64,000 nt of DNA from CALMFG01 sp963674805 (lineage in GTDB: Bacteria; Bacillota; Clostridia; Christensenellales; CALMFG01), in the NCBI GenBank assembly GCA_963674805.2, contig CAXXNY010000016.1:737556-801555 (forward strand), given 5' to 3'. Positions 51,971 to 61,132 of the stretch are shown piece after piece. The position numbers and the translations under genes are program-made. Each line of letters begins with the position of its first letter. Positions within the stretch are counted from its first letter, which is position 1. The notes beneath the pieces are model-generated. The model did not search any database. It was not told where the DNA came from and saw only the letters and a list, made by a program, of their open reading frames with translations.

Positions 51971-52688
51971 TGAGATATTAATCAGAGAATGGCTCCAAAT
52001 GAGTATTGAGAAAGTCGGAGCAGAATTCGAAATTACGGGACTTTATAAAAACGGAGAAGAAGCGTTAAACGCTTTCCAGATAGAAACGCCGCAAATTGTT
52101 ATTACGGATATTGTTATGCCAAAAATTGACGGGCTTGAATTAACATCAGAGCTTCGGAAACGTTATAAGGGTATGAAGATAATCATTTTAACCAGTCATG
52201 ATGATTTTGAGTATGCACGAGGCGCGATTAAGAGCGGAGCAGATGACTATTTTTTAAAAAGCGAACTCAATAGCGAAAAAATAGGAATAATTTTAAATGA
52301 AATAGCCCAAAGGATTGCCCTAGAACATGGTGATGAATGTAATATTGATATAACGCCGCAACATTCAAAAAGTATTGAGCAAGCTATAGATTATATAACT
52401 AATAATTTTTCTCGACATATTAGCTTGAAAGAAATTGCAGGATTAGTTGGTTTTAACGAAGAGTATTTTTCTCGTCTATTTAAAAAGGAATGCGGCATTA
52501 ATTACAGCGATTTTGTTATTAATATCCGAATGGAAGAAGCGAAGCTGCTGCTGCTATCAACGTCATTAAATATAGGAGAAATTGCCGAGAAGATAGGAAT
52601 AGCCAGTTCTGCTTATTTTTCTCAGTTATTTAGGAAATATAGTGGACTTTCACCGTCTCAATTCAGAGAGAACAGAACAAATGAATAA
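51945..52688 (+). CDS. YesN-type response regulator with AraC domain
   Basis: The 247-residue protein has a receiver domain (about 2-118; Asp in IVITDIVMPKIDGLE) and two C-terminal AraC-type HTH units (about 145-245; SLKEIAGLVGFNEEYFSRLFKK and IGEIAEKIGIASSAYFSQLF, each under or near 20 residues as landmarks). The usual long linker of YesN proteins (500 residues or so) is absent, making this a compact version. The start at 51945, inside the kinase end, has GGTGG upstream. It is the likely activator of the transporter-sulfatase genes beginning 190 bases downstream. Confidence 0.93.
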   Translation: MTKIAIIDDEILIREWLQMSIEKVGAEFEITGLYKNGEEALNAFQIETPQIVITDIVMPKIDGLELTSELRKRYKGMKIIILTSHDDFEYARGAIKSGADDYFLKSELNSEKIGIILNEIAQRIALEHGDECNIDITPQHSKSIEQAIDYITNNFSRHISLKEIAGLVGFNEEYFSRLFKKECGINYSDFVINIRMEEAKLLLLSTSLNIGEIAEKIGIASSAYFSQLFRKYSGLSPSQFRENRTNE

Positions 52689-52876
52689 ACCTGAAAGAAT
52701 AAAAGTAACGCACAGTTTTTAGGTTTGAAATGTCAAAAATTTTGTGCTATATATCAATATTTTTATAATGTAATCCAAACAAGTCAAATTTAAAATCAAC
52801 AACCTCAAATTACTGTATAGCAATACACGAGTAGTCTTTTTATAATGCAGTTATTAATAAAAAAAGGAGACAAAAC
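52689..52876 (+). promoter_or_regulatory. Regulatory region before the transporter operon
   Basis: Two TATAAT boxes occur (52764-52769 and 52841-52846), neither with a good -35, as expected for promoters needing an activator such as the AraC-type regulator upstream. The ribosome site AAAGGAG lies at about 52862. Confidence 0.5.
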
Positions 52877-53995
52877 ATGAAGAAGCTAGTTGTTGTTGTT
52901 TTTGTGGTTGCCTTGTGCTTTGTTGGCGCACTTGGATGTTCGTCTCAAACCAAAGCTGACGAGAAAGCAGCTTCTGAAAGTACATCCGACTCAGCAGATG
53001 TCACAGAGCCGCTGACGGGTGAAGTTCTACGAGTGGGAACGATGGCAAACGATATTGGTGCGCCGATATACTATGCTTGGGAAAACGGTTTGTACGAAGA
53101 AGCTGGACTGAATGTAGAAGTTGTTTTATTCCCTACGGGAGCACCTATCAATGAAGCGTTAAGTGCAGAACAAATTGATGTTGCAGGAAGTGGTCTGGCA
53201 TCAGTGTTTGCACTTGCCGCTGGTGATTGTACATGGTTAGGCGATATTGACGTAACCTTAGCCGGGATGGGGATTTATGTGAGGCCGGATAGTCCTATTC
53301 TTGCAAATAAAGGATTGGTTGATGGAAGGCCTGAGATGTATGGCAGTGCAGACACAATTGAAGGTATAACAGTTTTAGGCCCATTAGGAACAGCATCTCA
53401 TTATAACGCGATTACATGGGCACAGAGCTTTGGGCTGTCAAGTGATGATTTTGAAATGCTGCACATGGAATTTGGACCAGCGCTTCAGGCCTTTAAATCC
53501 GGAGAGGGAGATGCGGTAGCCCTTAATCCACCGTTTGTTTATGAAGCGGAAGACTTGGGATATGTAAACGCTGCCTCTCTTCTGGATGCATCAGGCGGTA
53601 TGCAGATTATGAACGGTATTCTTGCCAGAAATGAAATCATCGAATCAAGAAGAGAAGACGTAAAAAGATTTCTTGAAGTTACATATAGTGTTGTAGATAT
53701 GTTCTATGATGATGACCAGCTTGTATATGATTATTGTATCGATTTTTATAACGATAACGGCAAGAGCTATACTGAGGATATGATGTGGCAAGAAATATCC
53801 GACAGAGATTTTTATGGGAAAATTGAGTTCTCAAAGCCAGAATATCGTTTTGGCGCAACAATGCTTGGAATGGGTGAATACTATGTAAGCGACGGAAAGA
53901 TAGAAGCCGACTTAGCAGATAATATCCCAATAAGCATGGATCCGACATTCTTAGAAGAGATTTATGGTATTGATATAAAAATCTTCGGAGAATAG
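52877..53995 (+). CDS. NitT/TauT-type substrate-binding lipoprotein
   Basis: The 372-residue lipoprotein (lipobox LGCS, about Cys21) has a type 2 periplasmic-binding domain of the SsuA/TauA/ThiY class. Landmarks are RVGTMANDIGAPIYYAWENG (about 56-75), EAGLNVEVVLFPTGAPINEAL, VAGSGLASVFALA and LNPPFVYEAEDLG. Such proteins bind sulfonates, sulfate esters, nitrate or pyrimidine-like ligands. It is the first gene of a transporter with two permeases and two ATPases, followed by a sulfatase, so a sulfated organic compound is the likely ligand (inference). Confidence 0.92.
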   Translation: MKKLVVVVFVVALCFVGALGCSSQTKADEKAASESTSDSADVTEPLTGEVLRVGTMANDIGAPIYYAWENGLYEEAGLNVEVVLFPTGAPINEALSAEQIDVAGSGLASVFALAAGDCTWLGDIDVTLAGMGIYVRPDSPILANKGLVDGRPEMYGSADTIEGITVLGPLGTASHYNAITWAQSFGLSSDDFEMLHMEFGPALQAFKSGEGDAVALNPPFVYEAEDLGYVNAASLLDASGGMQIMNGILARNEIIESRREDVKRFLEVTYSVVDMFYDDDQLVYDYCIDFYNDNGKSYTEDMMWQEISDRDFYGKIEFSKPEYRFGATMLGMGEYYVSDGKIEADLADNIPISMDPTFLEEIYGIDIKIFGE

Positions 53996-54019
53996 CAAAA
54001 AGATCAAGGAGAAAGAGAC

Positions 54020-54799
54020 ATGAAGACAAAACGCTTAAAATTTACGCTACTATCTATTTGCTCAGTATCTGCTGCCTTAGCGATCTGGTATGTATGCACA
54101 GCAGTACTGGAACTGGTTCCATCAAAAACGCTTCCAGATCCTATAAAAGTGTTATCTACTTTTATTGACAAACTTACAAACAAGAATCCTGATGGCGGCA
54201 CTTTGCTAGAACACTTGTTTTCCAGCTTGAAAATTGCACTGGCTGGATACGGACTTGGAGTAGTTATTGGAATCCCATTAGGGATTATAATGGCTTGGTA
54301 TAAAAAAATAGATCAGTTGGTGCGTCCGATATTTGATTTATTAAAGCCGATTCCAGGGGTAGCATGGGTTCCTCTTATGATAGTTCTTTTAGGCGTTGGG
54401 TTTATGTCAAAAGCAACTGTAATATTTATTGCTGCGATAGTCCCGTGTGTGCTTAATGCATACGCGGGAGTAAAGCAGACGAAAGATGTTCATTTGTGGG
54501 TAGCGCGCTCATTTGGCGCAACGAATTTTCAAATGCTGATGCGTATTGCAGTACCGTCCGCGTTACCATTTGTCATGACTGGGATCAGAGTAGCTTTAGG
54601 ACAATCGTGGTTAACAATAGTTGCAGCTGAGCTGCTCGCATCAACAAAAGGACTTGGTTTTATGATACAGCAAAGCAGGGGGATTTTTAGAACGGATATC
54701 ATTATTGTCGGTATGCTGACAATTGGAATGGCAGGGGCGTTTTTATCTATCGTTTTAACGCTAATTGAAAAAATCGTTGTGAAAGGAAGAAGTGCATGA
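54020..54799 (+). CDS. NitT/TauT-type ABC permease (first)
   Basis: The 259-residue membrane protein has about six helices and the EAA coupling motif in ARSFGATNFQMLMRIAVPSALPFVMTGIR (about 162-190; segment start ARSFGATNFQM). The ribosome site AAGGAGAAAG is 8 bases before the ATG. Its stop overlaps the next permease start (ATGA, 54796). Transporters of this family usually have one permease forming a homodimer; here there are two genes. Confidence 0.93.
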   Translation: MKTKRLKFTLLSICSVSAALAIWYVCTAVLELVPSKTLPDPIKVLSTFIDKLTNKNPDGGTLLEHLFSSLKIALAGYGLGVVIGIPLGIIMAWYKKIDQLVRPIFDLLKPIPGVAWVPLMIVLLGVGFMSKATVIFIAAIVPCVLNAYAGVKQTKDVHLWVARSFGATNFQMLMRIAVPSALPFVMTGIRVALGQSWLTIVAAELLASTKGLGFMIQQSRGIFRTDIIIVGMLTIGMAGAFLSIVLTLIEKIVVKGRSA

Positions 54800-55587
54800 T
54801 TAAGAGAATATTAAAAAGCGAACAGATGAGCAGTGCATTTTATGCGGCGATTTCAATTTTTGCATTTTTATGTTTATGGGAATTAAGTGTTGTTTATACT
54901 CGAGTCGGAAATTTAATGCCATCACCGATAGAAGTACTTGTGCATTTTTTTAAGTCATTTATAGAGCCAATTGGTAAACTCACAATGCCGTGGCATATTT
55001 TGTGGAGTTTATGGCGTGTTGTTCCATTTTATATTATAGGGTCAATAGTAGGTATTGCACTTGGTATCTCGATGGGATGGTACAAAAGCATGGAAGCGAT
55101 ATTTAGACCCTTATTTGAAGTATTAAGACCCATACCGGCAATTGCATGGATACCCATATCTATTATTTGGTTTGGGATCGGAGAAGGATCAAAGTGGTTT
55201 CTGATATTCATATCATCTTTTGTTGCAACAACAATTAATGCCTATGCAGGCGCAAAAAATGTTGATCAAACCTTAGTCGGATGCTCAAAAATGTTAGGTG
55301 CAAATGAGTGGCAGGTATTTAGTACAGTCGTTCTACCCTCATCAATACCATATATTTTTGCTGGCCTCCAGATTGGGCTTGCAAGCGCTTGGGCAACTGT
55401 TGTAGCAGCTGAGATGATTAGATCGACTGAAGGAGTAGGTTGGATTATCATCAGCAGCCAAGAAACAAATAACACGGTTCAGACCCTAGTTGGTATTGTT
55501 GCAATAGGTATTGTTGGATTCATTTTAGCAATTATTATGAGGGGAATTGAGGATAAATTATGCAGATGGAACAAAAGGGAAATATAA
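54796..55587 (+). CDS. NitT/TauT-type ABC permease (second)
   Basis: The 263-residue permease has the same fold and EAA loop (CSKMLGANEWQVFSTVVLP, about 160-178) as its neighbour but is well diverged, including RPLFEVLRPIPAIAWIPISI in place of RPIFDLLKPIPGVAWVPLMI. The pair most likely makes a heterodimer. The ATPase gene starts 28 bases before this stop, so translation is coupled. Confidence 0.93.
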   Translation: MIKRILKSEQMSSAFYAAISIFAFLCLWELSVVYTRVGNLMPSPIEVLVHFFKSFIEPIGKLTMPWHILWSLWRVVPFYIIGSIVGIALGISMGWYKSMEAIFRPLFEVLRPIPAIAWIPISIIWFGIGEGSKWFLIFISSFVATTINAYAGAKNVDQTLVGCSKMLGANEWQVFSTVVLPSSIPYIFAGLQIGLASAWATVVAAEMIRSTEGVGWIIISSQETNNTVQTLVGIVAIGIVGFILAIIMRGIEDKLCRWNKREI

Positions 55588-56330
55588 CAATTCACTGCAG
55601 TGGGGTTTCTAAAGTATTTTTTTCGAATAATGGGGAAGCAAAAATAATTGAGCAACTTGATGTTGAGGTTCAGCAGAATGAATTTCTTGTACTTTTTGGA
55701 CCTGGACAATGTGGAAAAACAACTGCGGTGAATATTCTATCAGGCTTAGAAAAGGCGACGACTGGTGAAATATATATTAATAACAGAAAAGTTTTTGAGC
55801 CAGGACCCGATAGAGGCGTTGTTTATCAATCTATCGCTCTTTTCCCATGGCTTACAGTGATGGGAAACGTGGAATATGGACCAAAGGTAAGAGGTGTCTC
55901 AAAAAACGAAAGACAGGAAAAAGCGCAATATTTTATCAATTTGGTGGGCCTAGAAGGATTTGAGAATGCATACCCTAATCAATTGTCTGGTGGAATGAAA
56001 CAGCGTGTTGGTATTGCACGGGCATATTGTAATGAGCCCGATGTACTCTTTATGGATGAGCCTTTTGGTGCGCTGGATGCACAAACACGATATTTAATGC
56101 AGGAAGAAATTGAAAGAATTTGGGAGAAAGAAAAACGAACAATTGTCTTTGTAACAAATAATATTGAAGAAGCTCTTTATTTAGCTGATAGGATTATTTT
56201 ATTAACGAATTGTCCGACAAGTGTGCGAAAAGAATATGTGATTGATTTTGAGAGACCAAGAGATTATACAGATCATAATTTTTTGCGCATGCGTAATGAA
56301 ATAACCGACTTTATGGATAAAACGCTCTGA
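55560..56330 (+). CDS. NitT/TauT-type ABC ATPase (first; H-loop His missing)
   Basis: The 256-residue ATPase has Walker A GPGQCGKTT, Q-loop VVYQSIALFPW, a full signature LSGGMKQRVGIARA and Walker B VLFMDEPFGALD. The H-loop, normally VTHDI, reads VTNNIEEA: the histidine is replaced by Asn (codon at 56157-56159). In a heterodimer with the next ATPase, its intact signature would complete the consensus site, while its own Walker site would be the degenerate one. GAGG lies 5-8 bases upstream of the ATG. Confidence 0.93.
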   Translation: MQMEQKGNITIHCSGVSKVFFSNNGEAKIIEQLDVEVQQNEFLVLFGPGQCGKTTAVNILSGLEKATTGEIYINNRKVFEPGPDRGVVYQSIALFPWLTVMGNVEYGPKVRGVSKNERQEKAQYFINLVGLEGFENAYPNQLSGGMKQRVGIARAYCNEPDVLFMDEPFGALDAQTRYLMQEEIERIWEKEKRTIVFVTNNIEEALYLADRIILLTNCPTSVRKEYVIDFERPRDYTDHNFLRMRNEITDFMDKTL

Positions 56331-56337
56331 GGAGGAC

Positions 56338-57093
56338 ATGGTGAGCAATACAACAAATAATATAAAAGTTAGAGTATGCAACTTGACAAAGAAATTTGGA
56401 GATTTGCTTGTACTTGATGACATATCATTTAATGTTAAAAAAGGGGAGTTTTTATGTATTGTTGGCCCTACGGGCTGTGGTAAAACGACTTTTCTGAATA
56501 GCCTTACTAAACTTTATATTCCGACTTCTGGCGAAATATTGGTTAATGATGAACCTGTAGATATGACAAAACACAATATCTCTTATATCTTTCAGGAACA
56601 ATCAACTATGGAATGGCTGACTGTTGAGCAGAATATTCGATTTGGATTAGATATTAAACATAAGTCAAAGCAGGAAAAAAGTATAGCTGTAGAAGAAGTG
56701 CTGGACATTGTCGGCTTATCAAAATACAGACACCACTACCCACGGGAGCTATCTTCCAGTATGCTCCAGCGTGTTGTTATAGCAAGAGCCTTTGCTACAA
56801 AACCGGAACTGTTGTTAATGGATGAGCCTTATGGACAATTAGACATTGAATTGCGCTTCAAACTCGAAGATGAATTAATAAATCTGTGGCAAAGAACAGG
56901 TACGACGATACTGTTTATTACGCACAATATTGAGGAAGCAGTTTATATGAGCGAAAAAATATTAGTGCTTTCTAATAAACCTGCAAAAGTGAAGAAAATA
57001 GTTGATAACAATCTAAGCAGACCTAGAAATGTTATTGATGAAGACTTTGTTGAGCTCAGAAATGAAGTAACTGAGCTTATAAAATGGTGGTAA
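56338..57093 (+). CDS. NitT/TauT-type ABC ATPase (second; signature altered)
   Basis: The 251-residue ATPase has Walker A GPTGCGKTT, Q-loop YIFQEQSTMEW, Walker B LLLMDEPYGQLD and a normal H-loop ITHNIEEA. The signature is LSSSMLQRV instead of LSGGM (56749-56760). Its defect is complementary to that of the first ATPase. Together they predict one consensus and one degenerate ATP site. The ATG is only 2 bases from GGAGG; a GTG at 56341 could be the true start. Confidence 0.93.
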   Translation: MVSNTTNNIKVRVCNLTKKFGDLLVLDDISFNVKKGEFLCIVGPTGCGKTTFLNSLTKLYIPTSGEILVNDEPVDMTKHNISYIFQEQSTMEWLTVEQNIRFGLDIKHKSKQEKSIAVEEVLDIVGLSKYRHHYPRELSSSMLQRVVIARAFATKPELLLMDEPYGQLDIELRFKLEDELINLWQRTGTTILFITHNIEEAVYMSEKILVLSNKPAKVKKIVDNNLSRPRNVIDEDFVELRNEVTELIKWW

Positions 57094-57158
57094 GGATATT
57101 TTTTGCATGAAAAACTGTGTTGTGATTGATATACTATCCGTTTTAGGAGGTGAATAGT

Positions 57159-58664
57159 ATGAAGGCAATTATGGTTATGTTTGACTCATTAAATAAACAT
57201 TTACTTTCTCCATATGGGTGTGATTGGGTGATTACACCGAATTTCTGTAGATTAGCAGAAAAAGCGGTGACTTTTAATAATTGCTATGTGGGAAGCATGC
57301 CGTGTATGCCTGCAAGGCGTGAACTACATACTGGCCGATACAATTTTCTACATAGAAGTTGGGGACCTATAGAGCCTTTTGATGACTCAATGCCTGAAAT
57401 ATTAAAGGAGAATGGCATCTATTCTCATTTAATCAGCGATCATCAGCATTATTGGGAAGACGGAGGATGTGATTACCATACGCGGTATTCTTCCTGGGAA
57501 ATCTCGAGAGGACAGGAAGGAGATCCGTGGAAAGGAGTGGTGGGGGAAATCAATATTCCGGATAATTTAGCTGCGCAAAAGACGTTGCTATATAGACAAG
57601 ATCTTGTAAATAGAAAATATATGAACAGAGAAGAAGATCAGCCGCAGGCGAAAACATTTCAAACCGGAATAGAATTCATTCAAGAAAACTATAATGCGGA
57701 TAATTGGTTTTTGCAAATTGAAACTTTTGATCCACATGAACCATTTTTTACTCAAAAAAAATATAAAGAACTATACCCACATGAATACAGTGGCAGATTA
57801 TTTGATTGGCCGGACTATAAACAGGTAGATGAATCCGATAACGAAGTAAAGCATTGTATTTATGAATATGCAGCTTTGATTAGCATGTGTGATCATCATT
57901 TGGGTAGAATATTGGATCTAATGGATCAACACAATTTATGGGAAGACACAATGCTTATTGTCAACACCGATCATGGCTTTTTATTAAGCGAGCACGACTG
58001 GTGGGGGAAATGTGTAATGCCCTGGTATAATGAACTGGCCAGTATACCGCTGTTTATTTGGGATCCTAGGAGCGGCAAAGCGAATGAAAAAAGAGATGCA
58101 CTTGTACAAACCATTGATCTACCGGCTACACTGTTGGATTTTTTTGGGCTGGTTCCGCCTCCCGATATGCAAGGAATTGCATTGAAAGAAACGATAGAAA
58201 CAGATTGCAGGATACGTGAGGCTGCTTTATTTGGAATATTTGGTGGTCAGGTTAATTGTACGGACGGCAGATATGTTTATATGAGGGGGGCACAAAACCA
58301 AGATAATAAACCACTATATCAATATACTCTAATGCCAACCCATATGAGACGACTATTTACGATACAAGAACTTAAAACGACTGAGCTAGTAAAAGGATTT
58401 GACTTTACAAAAGGCTGCAGTCTCTTGAGAATTGACGCCGGCGTATGGGATGAGAGGGATGGATATTCAATGTCTGGTTATTGTGGATTAAAAGAGAAAA
58501 ACCGATCATATCTTTTTGATTTAGTAAAGGATCCAAATCAACGAAGTGAGATAATAGATAAAGATATAGAAACAAAAATGATAAAGCATATAAAGCGTTT
58601 AATGAAAGAAAACGATGCACCAATAGAGCAATACGAGCGTTTAGGATTAGACACAGCAAAGTAA
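57159..58664 (+). CDS. Cytoplasmic Cys-type sulfatase
   Basis: The 501-residue protein is a type I sulfatase. The formylglycine signature C-x-P-x-R is present as PCMPARRELHTGR with Cys49. Metal ligands include Asp9 (MVMFDSLN), FDPHEPF and NTDHGF (about residue 270). There is no signal peptide, so it acts in the cytoplasm on an imported sulfate ester, unlike most secreted polysaccharide sulfatases. A maturase able to oxidise Cys49 is encoded at 59983. The start at 57159 has AGGAGGTG 5 bases upstream. The importer precedes it and a TauE/SafE exporter follows, in keeping with disposal of the released sulfur anion. The organic substrate is unknown. Confidence 0.94.
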   Translation: MKAIMVMFDSLNKHLLSPYGCDWVITPNFCRLAEKAVTFNNCYVGSMPCMPARRELHTGRYNFLHRSWGPIEPFDDSMPEILKENGIYSHLISDHQHYWEDGGCDYHTRYSSWEISRGQEGDPWKGVVGEINIPDNLAAQKTLLYRQDLVNRKYMNREEDQPQAKTFQTGIEFIQENYNADNWFLQIETFDPHEPFFTQKKYKELYPHEYSGRLFDWPDYKQVDESDNEVKHCIYEYAALISMCDHHLGRILDLMDQHNLWEDTMLIVNTDHGFLLSEHDWWGKCVMPWYNELASIPLFIWDPRSGKANEKRDALVQTIDLPATLLDFFGLVPPPDMQGIALKETIETDCRIREAALFGIFGGQVNCTDGRYVYMRGAQNQDNKPLYQYTLMPTHMRRLFTIQELKTTELVKGFDFTKGCSLLRIDAGVWDERDGYSMSGYCGLKEKNRSYLFDLVKDPNQRSEIIDKDIETKMIKHIKRLMKENDAPIEQYERLGLDTAK

Positions 58665-58680
58665 ATGGAGGAGAGATAGT

Positions 58681-59949
58681 ATGACATCTAGAGAAAGAGT
58701 TATTGATGCGCTAAACTTTAAAAAAACAGACCGAGTACCTGTGGATTTTGGCGCGTCACTGGTTTCAGGAATTAATGCTTCTTTAGTTTATAAATTACGT
58801 GAGCACTATAAATTACCATGCAAAGATATTGAAACAACTGATTTTCTCCAAATGCTTGGCAAAGTGGATGATGACCTTCTTCAAATATTGCACGGTGATG
58901 TAATTGGTCTAAACAATCCTGTCAACTCTATTGGGAATTCAATTATTGATCAAAACCAGAGATTTATTATGCCTGACGGGACACCAACATTAATCCCAAA
59001 TGATGCACAATATGATATCTGTTCTGATGAATCAATTGTGTTTTATCCTCAAGGAGATAGAACATGCAATCCATCTGTTAAAATGCCGAAAAATGGACTT
59101 TTTTTTGATAGTATTGATCGATCAAAACCAATTGATGAGAGTAATTTAACGCCTATTGAGGATTTTAAAGAAAGCTTTGGGATTTTAACGGATGAAACTG
59201 CCAAATATTTTGAAAAAGAATCAAAGAAGCTTTTTGAGTCGACGGATTATGCTGTTATTGGAAATTTCGGTGGCGGTGCATTGGGCTCACCGGCTTTATT
59301 ACCAGGACCAAATCTAAAGAATCCTAAAGGGATTAGGAAAATTGATGAATGGCTTATGGCGCACCTGCTATTTCCGGATTATGTAAAAAGTGTGCTCGAA
59401 TATCAAACAGAAAATTATTTAAAGAATATTGAAATCTATAAACAAGCAGTAGGGGAAAGAATTCAATTGTTATTTATTAGTGGAACGGATTTTGGAACTC
59501 AAAAATCCCTGTTCATCAGTAAAAACATTTTTCAAAACATATATAAGCCCCTATATAAACGGATGAATGATTGGATCCATCAGAACACAAACTGGAAGAC
59601 TTTTTTTCATAGTTGTGGGGCGATTAGCGAAATATTGGATGATTTTGTTGAAATGGGCGTTGATATTGTTAATCCGGTCCAAACCTCAGCAGAGAATATG
59701 GACGCGAAAACACTTAAAGCAAAATATCATGGACGGCTCGTTTTCTGGGGTGGCGGAATTGATACACAAAAAATATTGCCATATGGAAACCCACAAGAAG
59801 TATATGAAAATGTCATGGAAAATCTTGCGATCTTTTCAGAAGGTGGCGGATATGTTTTTAATACAATTCATAATATGGTTGGGAATATTCCGATGAAGAA
59901 TATTGAAGCGATGTTAAGCGCGATAAAAGATTTCAATGAGAATTTTTGA
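58681..59949 (+). CDS. Uroporphyrinogen decarboxylase/MtaA-like protein (second)
   Basis: The 422-residue protein is a paralogue of the one at 45882 (same opening TSRERVIDAL versus TARERVIASI; FFHSCGAI; NPVQTSAENMD; FNTIHNM). The His-X-Cys pair of MtaA-type zinc sites is kept, but the third ligand position reads GGGIDT instead of GGGCNT, so the site may differ. It lies between the sulfatase and its maturase, 14 bases after the sulfatase stop and with a GGAGG site. A role in methyl transfer or decarboxylation of the desulfated product is possible; the family gives no firm answer. Confidence 0.8.
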   Translation: MTSRERVIDALNFKKTDRVPVDFGASLVSGINASLVYKLREHYKLPCKDIETTDFLQMLGKVDDDLLQILHGDVIGLNNPVNSIGNSIIDQNQRFIMPDGTPTLIPNDAQYDICSDESIVFYPQGDRTCNPSVKMPKNGLFFDSIDRSKPIDESNLTPIEDFKESFGILTDETAKYFEKESKKLFESTDYAVIGNFGGGALGSPALLPGPNLKNPKGIRKIDEWLMAHLLFPDYVKSVLEYQTENYLKNIEIYKQAVGERIQLLFISGTDFGTQKSLFISKNIFQNIYKPLYKRMNDWIHQNTNWKTFFHSCGAISEILDDFVEMGVDIVNPVQTSAENMDAKTLKAKYHGRLVFWGGGIDTQKILPYGNPQEVYENVMENLAIFSEGGGYVFNTIHNMVGNIPMKNIEAMLSAIKDFNENF

Positions 59950-59982
59950 GAGTCCAATCTGAACGAGTGAATTAAACTTTAA

Positions 59983-61113
59983 ATGACGAATCATATAAAA
60001 AAGACACTAACCCTCTTAATTAAACCAGCATCAGGGCAATGCAACCTAAGGTGCAAATATTGTTTTTATCATGATGTAGTTGAAAATCGAGATGTAAAGA
60101 ACTATGGGATGATGGGCGAGGATACACTAGATCAGTTAATTAAGAAAGCATACGAATATGCAAATGGAATGGTCAGTATATGCTTTCAAGGCGGTGAACC
60201 AATGCTGCGAGGATTTGACTTTTATCATCGTGTGATTGAATGTGTTGAAAAGCACAACACAAAACACATTCCTACAAGCTATTCAATCCAAACTAATGGC
60301 ACACTTATTGATATTGACTGGGCAAAATTCTTTAAAGCGAATCGTTTTCTTGTGGGTATTTCGCTTGACGGATACAAAGATACTCATGATTTAAACCGTA
60401 TCACAGTAGCTGGAAAAGGCACATTTAATCAGATACAACAAGCGATTCAGATGTTGAATAAATTCGACGTTGACTTTAATATCCTATGTGTTGTAACGAG
60501 CCATATTGCGCAGCATCCCGCAAAAGTCTATCGGTTTTTCAAGAAACAAAACATAGAATACATGCAGTTCATTCCATGCATGGATAGACTAGGACAACCG
60601 ATGGGCCGGGAGAATTATTCATTATCACCGGAGCTATATGGAAGATTCCTAGTCACATTGTTTAATGAGTGGTTTGAAGATCTAATGAATGGGGAATACA
60701 TTAGTATTCGCATGTTTGACAACATTGTTAATATGCTGAACGGAAAACAACCGGAGGCATGCGATATGCAGGGAGTTTGCTCGCGCGGTACAGTAATTGA
60801 AGCTGACGGCTCGGTGTACCCCTGTGACTTTTATGTCATGGACGAATGGAAAGCGGGCAATGTGCATTCGGATGACTTTGAATCGATGATTCAAAGCGAA
60901 ACAATGGACAGGTTTGTGGACATATCAATGCAGATTGATCCGGCATGTCGAGAATGCAGCTATTTCCCGATTTGCCGCAGCGGATGCAGGCGATATAAAG
61001 AGCCAATAGAAGACGGGAAACCATTAGTCAATTATTTCTGTGAATCATATAAGATGTTTTATTTGGCATGTTTAGACCGGCTTTATCAAGCAGCACGCGT
61101 GGTTCGTCGATAA
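59983..61113 (+). CDS. Anaerobic sulfatase-maturating enzyme (radical SAM)
   Basis: The 376-residue protein is a radical SAM enzyme of the anSME family. The cluster motif is CNLRCKYC (Cys20, Cys24, Cys27), followed by CFQGGEPMLRG and YSIQTNGTLID. A C-terminal SPASM domain has a Cys series (MQGVCSRGTVIEADGSVYPC region about 259-285 and CRECSYFPICRSGC about 328-341). It converts the sulfatase active-site Cys to formylglycine without oxygen. The linked Cys-type sulfatase is its evident substrate. The ribosome site is weak, so expression may be low and coupled. Confidence 0.95.
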   Translation: MTNHIKKTLTLLIKPASGQCNLRCKYCFYHDVVENRDVKNYGMMGEDTLDQLIKKAYEYANGMVSICFQGGEPMLRGFDFYHRVIECVEKHNTKHIPTSYSIQTNGTLIDIDWAKFFKANRFLVGISLDGYKDTHDLNRITVAGKGTFNQIQQAIQMLNKFDVDFNILCVVTSHIAQHPAKVYRFFKKQNIEYMQFIPCMDRLGQPMGRENYSLSPELYGRFLVTLFNEWFEDLMNGEYISIRMFDNIVNMLNGKQPEACDMQGVCSRGTVIEADGSVYPCDFYVMDEWKAGNVHSDDFESMIQSETMDRFVDISMQIDPACRECSYFPICRSGCRRYKEPIEDGKPLVNYFCESYKMFYLACLDRLYQAARVVRR

Positions 61114-61132
61114 GTACAGATACGTAAATTAA

